Of a stretch of 24,768 bases of DNA, positions 16,018 to 22,694 are shown piece by piece (the stretch's first letter is position 1; every line of letters starts with the position of its first letter). Source of the DNA: Verrucomicrobiota bacterium (GTDB taxonomy: Bacteria; Verrucomicrobiota; Verrucomicrobiia; Verrucomicrobiales; Akkermansiaceae); assembly GCA_008932955.1 (NCBI GenBank), contig WBXE01000009.1, positions 1-24,768 on the forward strand, written 5' to 3'. A program made the translations under genes and the position numbers. Under the pieces are notes generated by a model that ran no database searches, was not told where the DNA came from, and worked only from the letters and a program-made list of their open reading frames with translations.

Positions 16018-16157
16018 AACCACGGATTTCACGGATTGAAGAGGATTACAGGGGAAAGATGGTCCTGATCTATCAAGTCACAGGCCCACCCAAATGGTGA
16101 ATTCCATCAAAATACATAACTCTTTCTTAATCCGTGCATTCCGTGAAATCCGTGGTT
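16018..16157. repeat. Inverted repeat of the 'ATCCGTGG' family
   Basis: The left arm at 16018-16037 (AACCACGGATTTCACGGATT) is matched in reverse complement by 16138-16157 with one mismatch. The segment before it, AATCCGTGCA at 16129-16138, is a duplicated half-unit. The roughly 100 bp between the arms is AT-rich and codes for nothing recognisable. It fills the gap between the GlcD-like gene and the GT35-like gene and could also act as a bidirectional hairpin. Confidence 0.75.
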
Positions 16158-16234
16158 TCCATCCCCATTTTCAGGTTAAAATCTCTGACTTTAATGGCAA
16201 CCTGACGGTATTGGATGAAGGTAGCGCGAATTTG

Positions 16235-17896
16235 TCACGCGTAAATTTTCTTGTAATACTCGTCGGCCATCCGATCGGCGTCAAAAAACGGCACCACTTC
16301 GTTCATGGAATTGAGCACCACCCGCCACCACTCATTGGGCTGGTCGTAATAGAGGGGCAGCACGCGCTCATTGAGGATCCGATAAACCTCCAGCATGTCG
16401 TAGCGGTCGCGCGCTTCCGGACTGAGCTGAGGCTCGGCGGGCGGCACAATGAAAGAATTTTGCCCATCGCGGGCAAATTCACAGACCCACCCGTCATGGG
16501 TTGATAGATTCACCGAGCCATTCATGGCGGCGGACATCCCGGAGGTGCCCGACGCCTCGCGGGTGACTACCGGGTTGTTGAGCCAAATGTCTGAGCCGTT
16601 TTTCAATAGGCGCGACAAGCCCAGCTCGTAGCCGACGAGCACGGTGGCATTGGGAGCGTCCTTGGTGAGGTGGATGAGGTGGTCGAAGGTGTCGATGGCG
16701 CCGCAGTCGAAGGGATAGGGTTTGCCGGCCCACAGAATCTGGATGGGATGCTCGGCATTGCCGAGGAGCTCGCGGAATAGCCCGAGATCGCGCACGAGCA
16801 AATCCGGCCGCTTGTATCCGGCGAAGCGACGGGCCCAGACGAGGGTGAGTACATCCGGATCGAAGTGCTTGCCGGTTTGATCGGCCACCTGCTCGAAGAG
16901 TTCCTCCTTGAGCTGGCGCTTGCGTCGGCGCAGCGCGGTGAGATTGCCGGCCTGACGTGCCACCTCGAGTGGCTCGTCGGCCCAATACTTCTTGTTCTGG
17001 GCGTTGGTGACGTGGGTGATTTTGCAGATATTGGGATACTTACTCCACATTTGGCGGGACACTTCGCCGTGAAGTTTGGAGACCCCGTTGGCCGAGCGGC
17101 TGAGGCGCAGCGCGGCCAGCGAGTGATTGAACACCTCGCCATCCAGGCCGGTGATAGCGCGAATTTCCTCCTCGGGCACCTCGCCAAAAAATGAGAACTC
17201 CCGCAATAACCTGAAATCATGCGTTTCGTTGCCAGCCTCTTCCGGGGTGTGGGTGGTGAATACAAAGCGGCGTTTGACCTCCTCTAACTTGCGGTAGCGC
17301 TCATAGACGCGGAACGCGGCAGACAGGCCGTGGGCTTCGTTGAGATGCCAGATATCGGGATCGACGCCGAGTTCCTCCAACAGGCGTGCACCGCCAGCAC
17401 CGAGGATGATGTATTGGGCGATGCGTCGGAGGTAGTCATTGTCGTAGAGCCGGTGGGTCAGGGCTCGCGAGAGGGTGTCATTTTCCTCGATATCCGTGCT
17501 CAGGAAAAACATCGGCACGGTGCCAAATTGCTCGCCGGGCAGAAACATCGCCTTGACCCACACCGGGTGACCGTGGATGGGCACGGTGAAACGGATCCCG
17601 GTGTCCTTGAGAAAGGTGTAGTTTTTTTTGCGGAATTGGATAGCCAGCTCGTGGTCTTCGCCGCGGGATTGGTCGTAGTAGCCGTAGGTCCAGAGGATGC
17701 CGATGCCGCAGAGGTTTTGGCGCAGATCGGCGGCCGCGCGCATGTGCGAGCCGGCCAAAAAGCCGAGGCCGCCGGAATACACCTTGAAACTTTGACCGAT
17801 GGCAAACTCACAGGAAAAATACACCACACTCTTGGCGTACTGCGGAGCAATCTTGTAGCTGTGTGCAAACGGTTTGGGTAGAAATGATTTAGACAT
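16235..17896 (-). CDS. GT35 alpha-glucan phosphorylase-like protein without the PLP lysine
   Basis: The product (553 residues from the Met at 17896) has the short GlgP/GT35 architecture: YFSCEFAIGQSFKVYSGGLG, AGSHMRAAADL, WHLNEAHGLSAAF, FTTHTPEEAGNE, WARRFAGYKRPDLL (phosphate-contacting Arg/Lys region), ILWAGKPYPFDCGAI and EASGTSGMSAAMNGS. Phosphorylases normally release glucose 1-phosphate from alpha-1,4-glucans using pyridoxal phosphate bound to the Lys of the GxxGNMK or GTSGMK motif. Here that Lys is Ser455 (codon TCC at 16532-16534), so a PLP Schiff base cannot form at the usual place. It may be a different glucan transferase or a binding/regulatory paralogue. The frame is open to 17947, but MSKSFLPKPF is the natural start. 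It follows tdh by 78 bp on the same strand. Confidence 0.85.
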   Translation of the reverse strand: MSKSFLPKPFAHSYKIAPQYAKSVVYFSCEFAIGQSFKVYSGGLGFLAGSHMRAAADLRQNLCGIGILWTYGYYDQSRGEDHELAIQFRKKNYTFLKDTGIRFTVPIHGHPVWVKAMFLPGEQFGTVPMFFLSTDIEENDTLSRALTHRLYDNDYLRRIAQYIILGAGGARLLEELGVDPDIWHLNEAHGLSAAFRVYERYRKLEEVKRRFVFTTHTPEEAGNETHDFRLLREFSFFGEVPEEEIRAITGLDGEVFNHSLAALRLSRSANGVSKLHGEVSRQMWSKYPNICKITHVTNAQNKKYWADEPLEVARQAGNLTALRRRKRQLKEELFEQVADQTGKHFDPDVLTLVWARRFAGYKRPDLLVRDLGLFRELLGNAEHPIQILWAGKPYPFDCGAIDTFDHLIHLTKDAPNATVLVGYELGLSRLLKNGSDIWLNNPVVTREASGTSGMSAAMNGSVNLSTHDGWVCEFARDGQNSFIVPPAEPQLSPEARDRYDMLEVYRILNERVLPLYYDQPNEWWRVVLNSMNEVVPFFDADRMADEYYKKIYA

Positions 17897-17974
17897 GATG
17901 GTTGGGTGGGGATGATTGCATGGAAAGGGGGGAAATACACGATGCAAATAGCGTGCCAGAACTGCGGGGCTGAC

Positions 17975-19003
17975 TCAGAGGGTCCAGTCGAGGATGACTT
18001 TGCCGGATTGGCCGGAGATCATGGTGGCAAAGCCTTGGGCGAAATCGCTGAAGGCAAAGCGATGGGTGATGACAGGAGCAATGTTGAGGCCGGCGCGAAT
18101 CATGCTGCTCATTTTGTACCAGGTTTCAAACATTTCGCGGCCGTAGATGCCCTTGAGGACGAGGCCTTTGAAAATGACCTTGTCCCAATCGATGGCTACC
18201 GGTTCCGGAAAAATGCCCAGCAGCGAGACCTTGGCCCCATTGGAACTGTGTTCGAGGATGTCGCGCAAGCCGGATGGATGCCCGGACATTTCCAGACACA
18301 CATCGAAGCCTTCCTGCATCCCCAGCTCACGCTTGACCTCCGCCAATGACTCAGTGGCGACGTTAACCACACGGGTGGCCCCTAAGTTTTTGGCGAGTTC
18401 GAGGCGGTACGGGTTCACATCGGTGACGACAATGTGGCGTGCCCCGGCGAATTTGCAAATAGCCGCTGCCATGCAGCCGATCGGCCCGGCCCCGGTGATG
18501 AGCACGTCCTCGGCCACCAAATCCCAGGACAAGGCGGTGTGGACGGCATTGCCGAGCGGATCAAAGGTGGAGACGACCTCCTCCGGAATGTTCGGATTGA
18601 CCTTGTAAACGTTGCGATACGGAATCGACAGGTACTCGGCGAAAGCCCCCGGGCGGTTGACGCCCACGCCCTGGGTGTTGGGGCAGAGGTGGCGGCGGCC
18701 AGCCAGGCAATTGCGGCAACGCCCGCACACAATGTGGCCTTCTCCAGACACCAATTCGCCCGGCCGCACCTCGGTGACCCCGGAGCCCACCGCCTCGACC
18801 ACCCCACAAAACTCGTGGCCCACCTGCATGCCCAGCGGAATGGTGCGTTGCGCCCAGGCGTCCCAATTCCAAATGTGCACGTCGGTGCCGCAAATCGAGG
18901 TCTTGCCGATCTTGATCAACACGTCCATCGGCCCCACCTCGGGCTCGGGGATGTCTTCCAACCACAATCCAGGTTCTGCCTTGGCCTTGACGAGTGCTTT
19001 CAT
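17975..19003 (-). CDS. tdh: L-threonine 3-dehydrogenase
   Basis: Tdh oxidises L-threonine with NAD+ to 2-amino-3-ketobutyrate, which Kbl then cleaves to glycine and acetyl-CoA. The 342-residue protein is almost the same length as E. coli Tdh and is collinear with it. It starts MKALVKAKAEPGLWLEDIPE; the catalytic zinc site uses Cys38 (SICGTDVHIWNW) and His63/Glu64 (VGHEF); structural zinc cysteines are at 93, 96, 99 and 107; VSGEGHIVCG and NTQGVGVNRPG follow; the NAD loop is GAGPIGCMAA; and the signature FKGLVLKGIYGREMFETWYKM is present. The Met at 19003 is chosen over an in-frame start at 19060 by this alignment. No kbl gene is adjacent. GGAGC-REP hairpins lie in the upstream region. Confidence 0.95.
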   Translation of the reverse strand: MKALVKAKAEPGLWLEDIPEPEVGPMDVLIKIGKTSICGTDVHIWNWDAWAQRTIPLGMQVGHEFCGVVEAVGSGVTEVRPGELVSGEGHIVCGRCRNCLAGRRHLCPNTQGVGVNRPGAFAEYLSIPYRNVYKVNPNIPEEVVSTFDPLGNAVHTALSWDLVAEDVLITGAGPIGCMAAAICKFAGARHIVVTDVNPYRLELAKNLGATRVVNVATESLAEVKRELGMQEGFDVCLEMSGHPSGLRDILEHSSNGAKVSLLGIFPEPVAIDWDKVIFKGLVLKGIYGREMFETWYKMSSMIRAGLNIAPVITHRFAFSDFAQGFATMISGQSGKVILDWTL

Positions 19004-19090
19004 GTTTGGTGCCCACAAGCATGCCCCAACCCGCAACCCACGCGATAGGAAAATTTTCACCCTCCGCGCAAAATCCGGCGTGTGGCGTAA

Positions 19091-19167
19091 GGAGCCACGA
19101 CCTTAGTGTCGTGGTGCCCATGGAGTGCGCAAATAGCGCCATAAGGAGCCACGACCTTAGTGTCGTG
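19091..19167 (+). repeat. GGAGC-REP block D (two plus-oriented units)
   Basis: D1 (19091-19114) and D2 (19145-19167) each have head GGAGC, stem CACGAC/GTCGTG and loop CTTAGT, 54 bp apart, both in the context TAAGGAGC. The stem differs from those of blocks A-C but remains perfectly paired. They lie in the 293-bp gap between tdh and the permease gene, which otherwise holds only block F. Confidence 0.88.
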
Positions 19168-19231
19168 TCTTCTCCCAAGTGCAGAGCATATCCAGCCGCC
19201 TGGCGACCCGCTCTTGCGCGTCTCATGGGCA

Positions 19232-19281
19232 GGGGGACAAAATGTCCCCGCTCCTCAGGGGGACAAAAATGTCCCCGCTCC
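19232..19281 (-). repeat. GGAGC-REP block F (two units, stem GGGGAC, loop ATTTT)
   Basis: Read on the minus strand, both units have head GGAGC, stem GGGGAC/GTCCCC and loop ATTTT (19232-19254) or ATTTTT (19258-19281). They keep the head-plus-hairpin plan but have replaced both stem and loop relative to the CTTA classes. They point towards block D, as plus and minus units do elsewhere, and end 15 bp beyond the 3' end of the permease gene, where they may also stop transcription. Confidence 0.82.
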
Positions 19282-19296
19282 ACAGCCGCTTAGCCG

Positions 19297-20625
19297 TCAC
19301 TTTGCCTTGTCAGCACCGCGATCCCAGAAGGCGAGGAAAAACACACATGCGATGGCCGCCGCCATGCCAGAGGGAATTAGCCAAAACGTCTTCCATTGGG
19401 CAGCGGCAGTGGCCAGCATGGTGGCATCCACTTCCGGCAAGCCAACCGAAAACATCCGCTCGAGTTGCGTGGCGAAATCCAGCTTCTGCCCTCCGCTCGC
19501 TTCCGCAATAGCTCCGGCCAATGGCCCATGCCCGGCCACCTTGGCTTTCATCAGCACGTCGGCAATCCAGTAGCCGAAGTACATGCCCACCCCCTGGGTG
19601 AAAAACACCAGCATCGATTGCACCTGGTTGCGGATCGTGACCGGTGCCGCGCGGTCGGCATAAATGAAACCAGTGACAAAGAAGAAGTCGTAACAAATCC
19701 CGTGCAAGGCAATCGCCACAAACAACATCCACACCGATTGGGCCGGCGCCGCAAAGGCAAACAGCGCGTACCGCAGCACCCACGCTCCCATGCCTATCAA
19801 AATCATCGGTTTCACCCCCAAGCGGCGGAAACACATCGGAATCAGCAGCATGAAAACAATCTCCGACATCTGCCCGATAGACATGAACGAGGCCGACTGG
19901 TTGAAGCCCATGTCTGTGAGGAACATTGAGGTGGTGTAGAAGTAGAAGGCCAGCGGAATGCAGATGAGGATAGAGCAGACGATGAACACCAGGAATGATG
20001 GCTTGGCGAGCATCTTGAAGGCGTCGAGCATCAACAGCGAACTCCATTTGAGCGGCTGACCCTTTGCCGGTGGCGGGGTGTGCGGCAACCCAAAGGCCAA
20101 TATCCCCAGCGCCAGTGAGGCGACACCAGCCAGCGAGAACATGTGCAGGCTGGTGGACCAGCCAAGGAAGCCGACGGCGAGGCCGGCGACGATCCAACCG
20201 ATGGTGCCCCACACCCGCAGGGCGGGGAATTGGCTCTGATCGCTGATATTGGCGAAGACGATGGAATTGCCGAGACCGAGGGTGGGCATGAAGCAGAGCA
20301 TGTGGGCGAGGAAGAGCGACTTGACCATGCCGGCATCGCCTCTGGCTGCAAAGCCGGGCACCGCCAGCATGAACGCGCCGCCGAGCAGCAACAACACGCC
20401 CATGACCTTTTCGGAGGGGAAAAACCGGTCCGCCACCAGGCCAAGGAAGAGCGGGGCGAAAATGGCCGCGATCGGCGCGCTACCGTAGGCCGCACCAATG
20501 ATGGAGGCCAGACCGTTGCCATCCAGACAGGCCGCCAAAGTCACAAACCACGCCCCCCAGCTGAAAAATTGCAGAAACATCATCAGCGCAAGGCGCAGCG
20601 TCGGGGTGGCGGGGGCTGGGTTCAT
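19297..20625 (-). CDS. MFS transporter, nucleoside permease (NupG/XapB)-like
   Basis: A 442-residue, very hydrophobic protein with about 12 predicted membrane segments, typical of the major facilitator superfamily. The N-terminal LRLALMMFLQFFSWGAWFVTL, the early VADRFFPSEKVMGVLLLLGG (loop 2-3) and FANISDQSQFPALRVWGTIGWI resemble the nucleoside:H+ symporter subfamily, which imports nucleosides across the inner membrane. The second half contains TSMFLTDMGFNQSASFMSIG and HGICYDFFFVTGFIYADR. An insertion near residues 370-405 (VAGHGPLAGAIAEASGGQKL) probably forms a loop. Substrate is not proven. It stands about 73 bp after the rsgA stop, in the same direction. Confidence 0.88.
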   Translation of the reverse strand: MNPAPATPTLRLALMMFLQFFSWGAWFVTLAACLDGNGLASIIGAAYGSAPIAAIFAPLFLGLVADRFFPSEKVMGVLLLLGGAFMLAVPGFAARGDAGMVKSLFLAHMLCFMPTLGLGNSIVFANISDQSQFPALRVWGTIGWIVAGLAVGFLGWSTSLHMFSLAGVASLALGILAFGLPHTPPPAKGQPLKWSSLLMLDAFKMLAKPSFLVFIVCSILICIPLAFYFYTTSMFLTDMGFNQSASFMSIGQMSEIVFMLLIPMCFRRLGVKPMILIGMGAWVLRYALFAFAAPAQSVWMLFVAIALHGICYDFFFVTGFIYADRAAPVTIRNQVQSMLVFFTQGVGMYFGYWIADVLMKAKVAGHGPLAGAIAEASGGQKLDFATQLERMFSVGLPEVDATMLATAAAQWKTFWLIPSGMAAAIACVFFLAFWDRGADKAK

Positions 20626-20698
20626 GGCGGGGGTCGGGAAAATTCATTACAGCGAAAAATCCGCAATTTTTTTCTGTTAGCCGGATTTCCTCTTCTTG

Positions 20699-21802
20699 TC
20701 ACACCTCTCCGCGGGCGTCCTTTTCGAGCTGGATGCGGTCGTTGAGGTTGCGGGCCTGGACGCGATGGTTGCGCTTGGCCCAGCGCTCCGTCGCCATCTG
20801 GCGCTTGGCCGCGCGCTTGCGCAGCGCCGCTATCTCTGTCTCCAAATTGAGAAAACTCGCGTGCCGATCGCTGTCGATCTGGCCGCCCTCGACCGCCACC
20901 CGCAGCGCGCAGCCGGCATCCTGACCGTGACTGCAATCGGAAAATCGGCACTGTGCGGTGAGCGCATCAATGTCGGCGAAGCTATCGCGGAGCGTGGTCT
21001 CGTCGGTCCACATTTGGATTTCGCGCATGCCGGGATTGTCGATGAGCATGCCGCCGCCGGGCACTGGCACCAATTCACGGCTGGTGGTGGTGTGGCGGCC
21101 TTTACCGGTGACGGCGTTGACCTCGTCGGTCCATTGCCAGTCCTCGCCGTAGAGTTGGTTGACGAGGGTGGACTTGCCGACGCCGCTGGAGCCGACGATG
21201 CACATGGTCAGGCCTTTGCGGAGGTGTTTTTTAAGGGCGCGCAAACCCTCGCCATTGACGGCGCTGGTGACGTGCACCGCCGCCGCATCCCATAACGCGG
21301 CAATTTGATCGGCGGCCTGACGGCTTTGTTCTGGCGGATAGAGGTCGGCCTTGTTGATGAGCACCACCGCTTGAGCGCCGCTTAGCCCGATGAGGGTGAA
21401 GTAGCGTTCCATGCGGCGCAGGTTAAAGTCAGGACCGGCGTCGGTGACCACGGCGACCAGATCGATGTTGGCGCCGATGACCTGGGCTTGCGAACTATTG
21501 CCGGGCATTTTCCGCGAAAAACACGAGCGCCGCGGCAGCAGCGCCCGGATGACGTGGGCTTGGTTCTCGTTGCCCAACTCGACCGCGACCCAATCACCCA
21601 CTGCTGGCAAATCCGCATCACAAGCCGCCGCATGCCACAGTCGGCCACAGAGGATTACGTCGATTTCCTCGCCATCGCCGAGGAACGCCCCGTAGTTAAT
21701 CGGCGTCTCGCGGATTAGGCGGGCAGCCACCCAACCTTTCTCGCGATACTCGGCGAAGGCTTGGGCAAATTCAGGGGTCCATCCCAAGCTGCGCAGGGTC
21801 AT
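20699..21802 (-). CDS. rsgA: Ribosome small subunit-dependent GTPase A
   Basis: RsgA is a circularly permuted GTPase that helps late maturation of the 30S subunit. The 367-residue protein has an N-terminal OB-fold (about 35-100), then G motifs in the permuted order G4-G5-G1-G2-G3: NKAD (150-153), TSAVNG (179-184), GSSGVGKST (204-212), the switch region GKGRHTTTSRE and DNPGMR (255-260). A zinc knuckle follows with Cys285, Cys290, His292 and Cys298 (CRFSDCSHGQDAGC), and a basic C-terminal tail rich in Arg/Lys suits rRNA binding. The N-terminus MTLRSLGWTPEFAQAF is typical of RsgA subtypes, so the Met at 21802 is kept. Divergent from rpsO. Confidence 0.95.
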   Translation of the reverse strand: MTLRSLGWTPEFAQAFAEYREKGWVAARLIRETPINYGAFLGDGEEIDVILCGRLWHAAACDADLPAVGDWVAVELGNENQAHVIRALLPRRSCFSRKMPGNSSQAQVIGANIDLVAVVTDAGPDFNLRRMERYFTLIGLSGAQAVVLINKADLYPPEQSRQAADQIAALWDAAAVHVTSAVNGEGLRALKKHLRKGLTMCIVGSSGVGKSTLVNQLYGEDWQWTDEVNAVTGKGRHTTTSRELVPVPGGGMLIDNPGMREIQMWTDETTLRDSFADIDALTAQCRFSDCSHGQDAGCALRVAVEGGQIDSDRHASFLNLETEIAALRKRAAKRQMATERWAKRNHRVQARNLNDRIQLEKDARGEV

Positions 21803-22207
21803 CTGGGGCGCAGTCTAGGCGGACCGCCGCGAGCCGTCAAGCCCTTGGCGCAGGGATGCCGCCCGCTGTCCAGGGAGGATGCGATTGGGCCACTGTCCAT
21901 CGGCCACCCAGCTGCAATAAATTCTTCATTCCGCCCGTGTGATCGGTTCTTATCGGTTATTCCGTGGTGAAAACAATCTCGGATTGCTATTTTAACTGCG
22001 GTTTTTAGGATCACCCGGAGTCTGGCGCAGGGGATTCCGGTAAGCCGTACTTCAGTGGTGAAAATCACCACGCACGAGCCCCCAAAACGGAAAAGTCTGC
22101 GGGGTGGCCGCATTTTGCTTGCCAAGAGCGGGACGGTGGCTACTTTGCCTGCCGAACCCCCAACCTAGGACGTTCCGGCGGCAAAGCTGGAGCTATCCCT
22201 TACTACC
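21803..22207. other. Intergenic region between rsgA and rpsO (405 bp)
   Basis: This divergent spacer should hold the promoters of rsgA and rpsO, but I could not define a convincing -35/-10 pair. It contains one good hairpin (22055-22071). A minus-strand frame of about 108 codons crosses most of it but is Arg/Pro-rich with no recognisable motif, and I do not call it a gene. The region just before rpsO may carry the S15 leader, but no S15-binding fold could be assigned by eye. Confidence 0.6.
22055..22071. repeat. Short perfect hairpin GTGGTGA/TCACCAC
   Basis: Arms GTGGTGA and TCACCAC flank a three-base AAA loop. A related GTGGTGAAAA occurs alone about 90 bp earlier (21965). No T-run follows on either strand, so it is not an obvious terminator. 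It could be a degenerate repeat or a regulator-binding palindrome upstream of rpsO. Confidence 0.45.
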
Positions 22208-22465
22208 ATGAGCGACAACGCAATCAACCTGAAAGAATTCCAGCTCCACGAAGGAGACACCGGCAGCGCCCCCTATCAAACGGCCCTGCTCACCCAGCGG
22301 ATCCATCACATCACGGATCACCTCAACATCCACAAGAAGGACTTTTCGTCGCGCCGAGGACTGCTCAAGTTGGTCTCGATGCGCCGCAAGCACTTGGATT
22401 ATATCAAGGGCAAGAGTGAGGAGCGCTACAAGCAGATCATTCAGAGTCTCGGCCTGCGCCGCTAA
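22208..22465 (+). CDS. rpsO: 30S ribosomal protein S15
   Basis: The 85-residue protein is S15 (usually 88-89), a primary 16S rRNA-binding protein that contacts the central domain. It shows GDTGSAPYQTALLTQRI, the loop HKKDFSSRRGLLKLVSMRRK, which carries the rRNA-contacting Asp, Ser and Arg residues, then LDYIKGKSEERYKQII and the terminal SLGLRR. Compared with E. coli, the DHHSRRG loop reads DFSSRRG: one His is replaced while the conserved Ser and Arg remain. The gene is followed 229 bp later by pnp in the same direction, the conserved rpsO-pnp arrangement. No strong Shine-Dalgarno; a GGAG lies about 14 bases before the ATG. Confidence 0.96.
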   Translation: MSDNAINLKEFQLHEGDTGSAPYQTALLTQRIHHITDHLNIHKKDFSSRRGLLKLVSMRRKHLDYIKGKSEERYKQIIQSLGLRR

Positions 22466-22549
22466 TCCTATCTCCGCGGTGCGGCCGCGTGGGCAACCCT
22501 GCGCCCGTCCTGCAAACCGGCAGTCACGTTAGAATATTCCGTGCCTGCC

Positions 22550-22567
22550 GTCGGACCTTAGTCCGTC
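22550..22567. terminator. Hairpin between rpsO and pnp, possible attenuator or relic REP
   Basis: CGGAC CTTA GTCCG (22552-22565) is a perfect five-bp stem with a four-base loop, extended by flanking bases. It sits between rpsO and pnp, where E. coli has a terminator and an RNase III-processed hairpin. The CTTA loop echoes the GGAGC-REP units, but the GGAGC head is missing and there is no T-run, so both readings remain open. Confidence 0.45.
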
Positions 22568-22694
22568 AGTCCCTGCTTATTGGCAAGGGCTGCGGCCGGT
22601 CTGCAAACCACCGCCTTGAGCGCCTGCCCGGCAATTCCGCCGCGCAGGCTTAAGGCACAGACAACAACAAGAAGCAGAACAAAGAAAAGTTATT

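Noticed and set aside
19310..20212. 300-codon minus-strand frame within the permease gene
   Set aside because: Alternative frame of the MFS transporter gene, rich in His/Arg/Cys with no membrane pattern.
21799..22125. 108-codon minus-strand frame upstream of rsgA
   Set aside because: No recognisable motif, Arg/Pro-rich composition and no ribosome-binding site; treated as intergenic.
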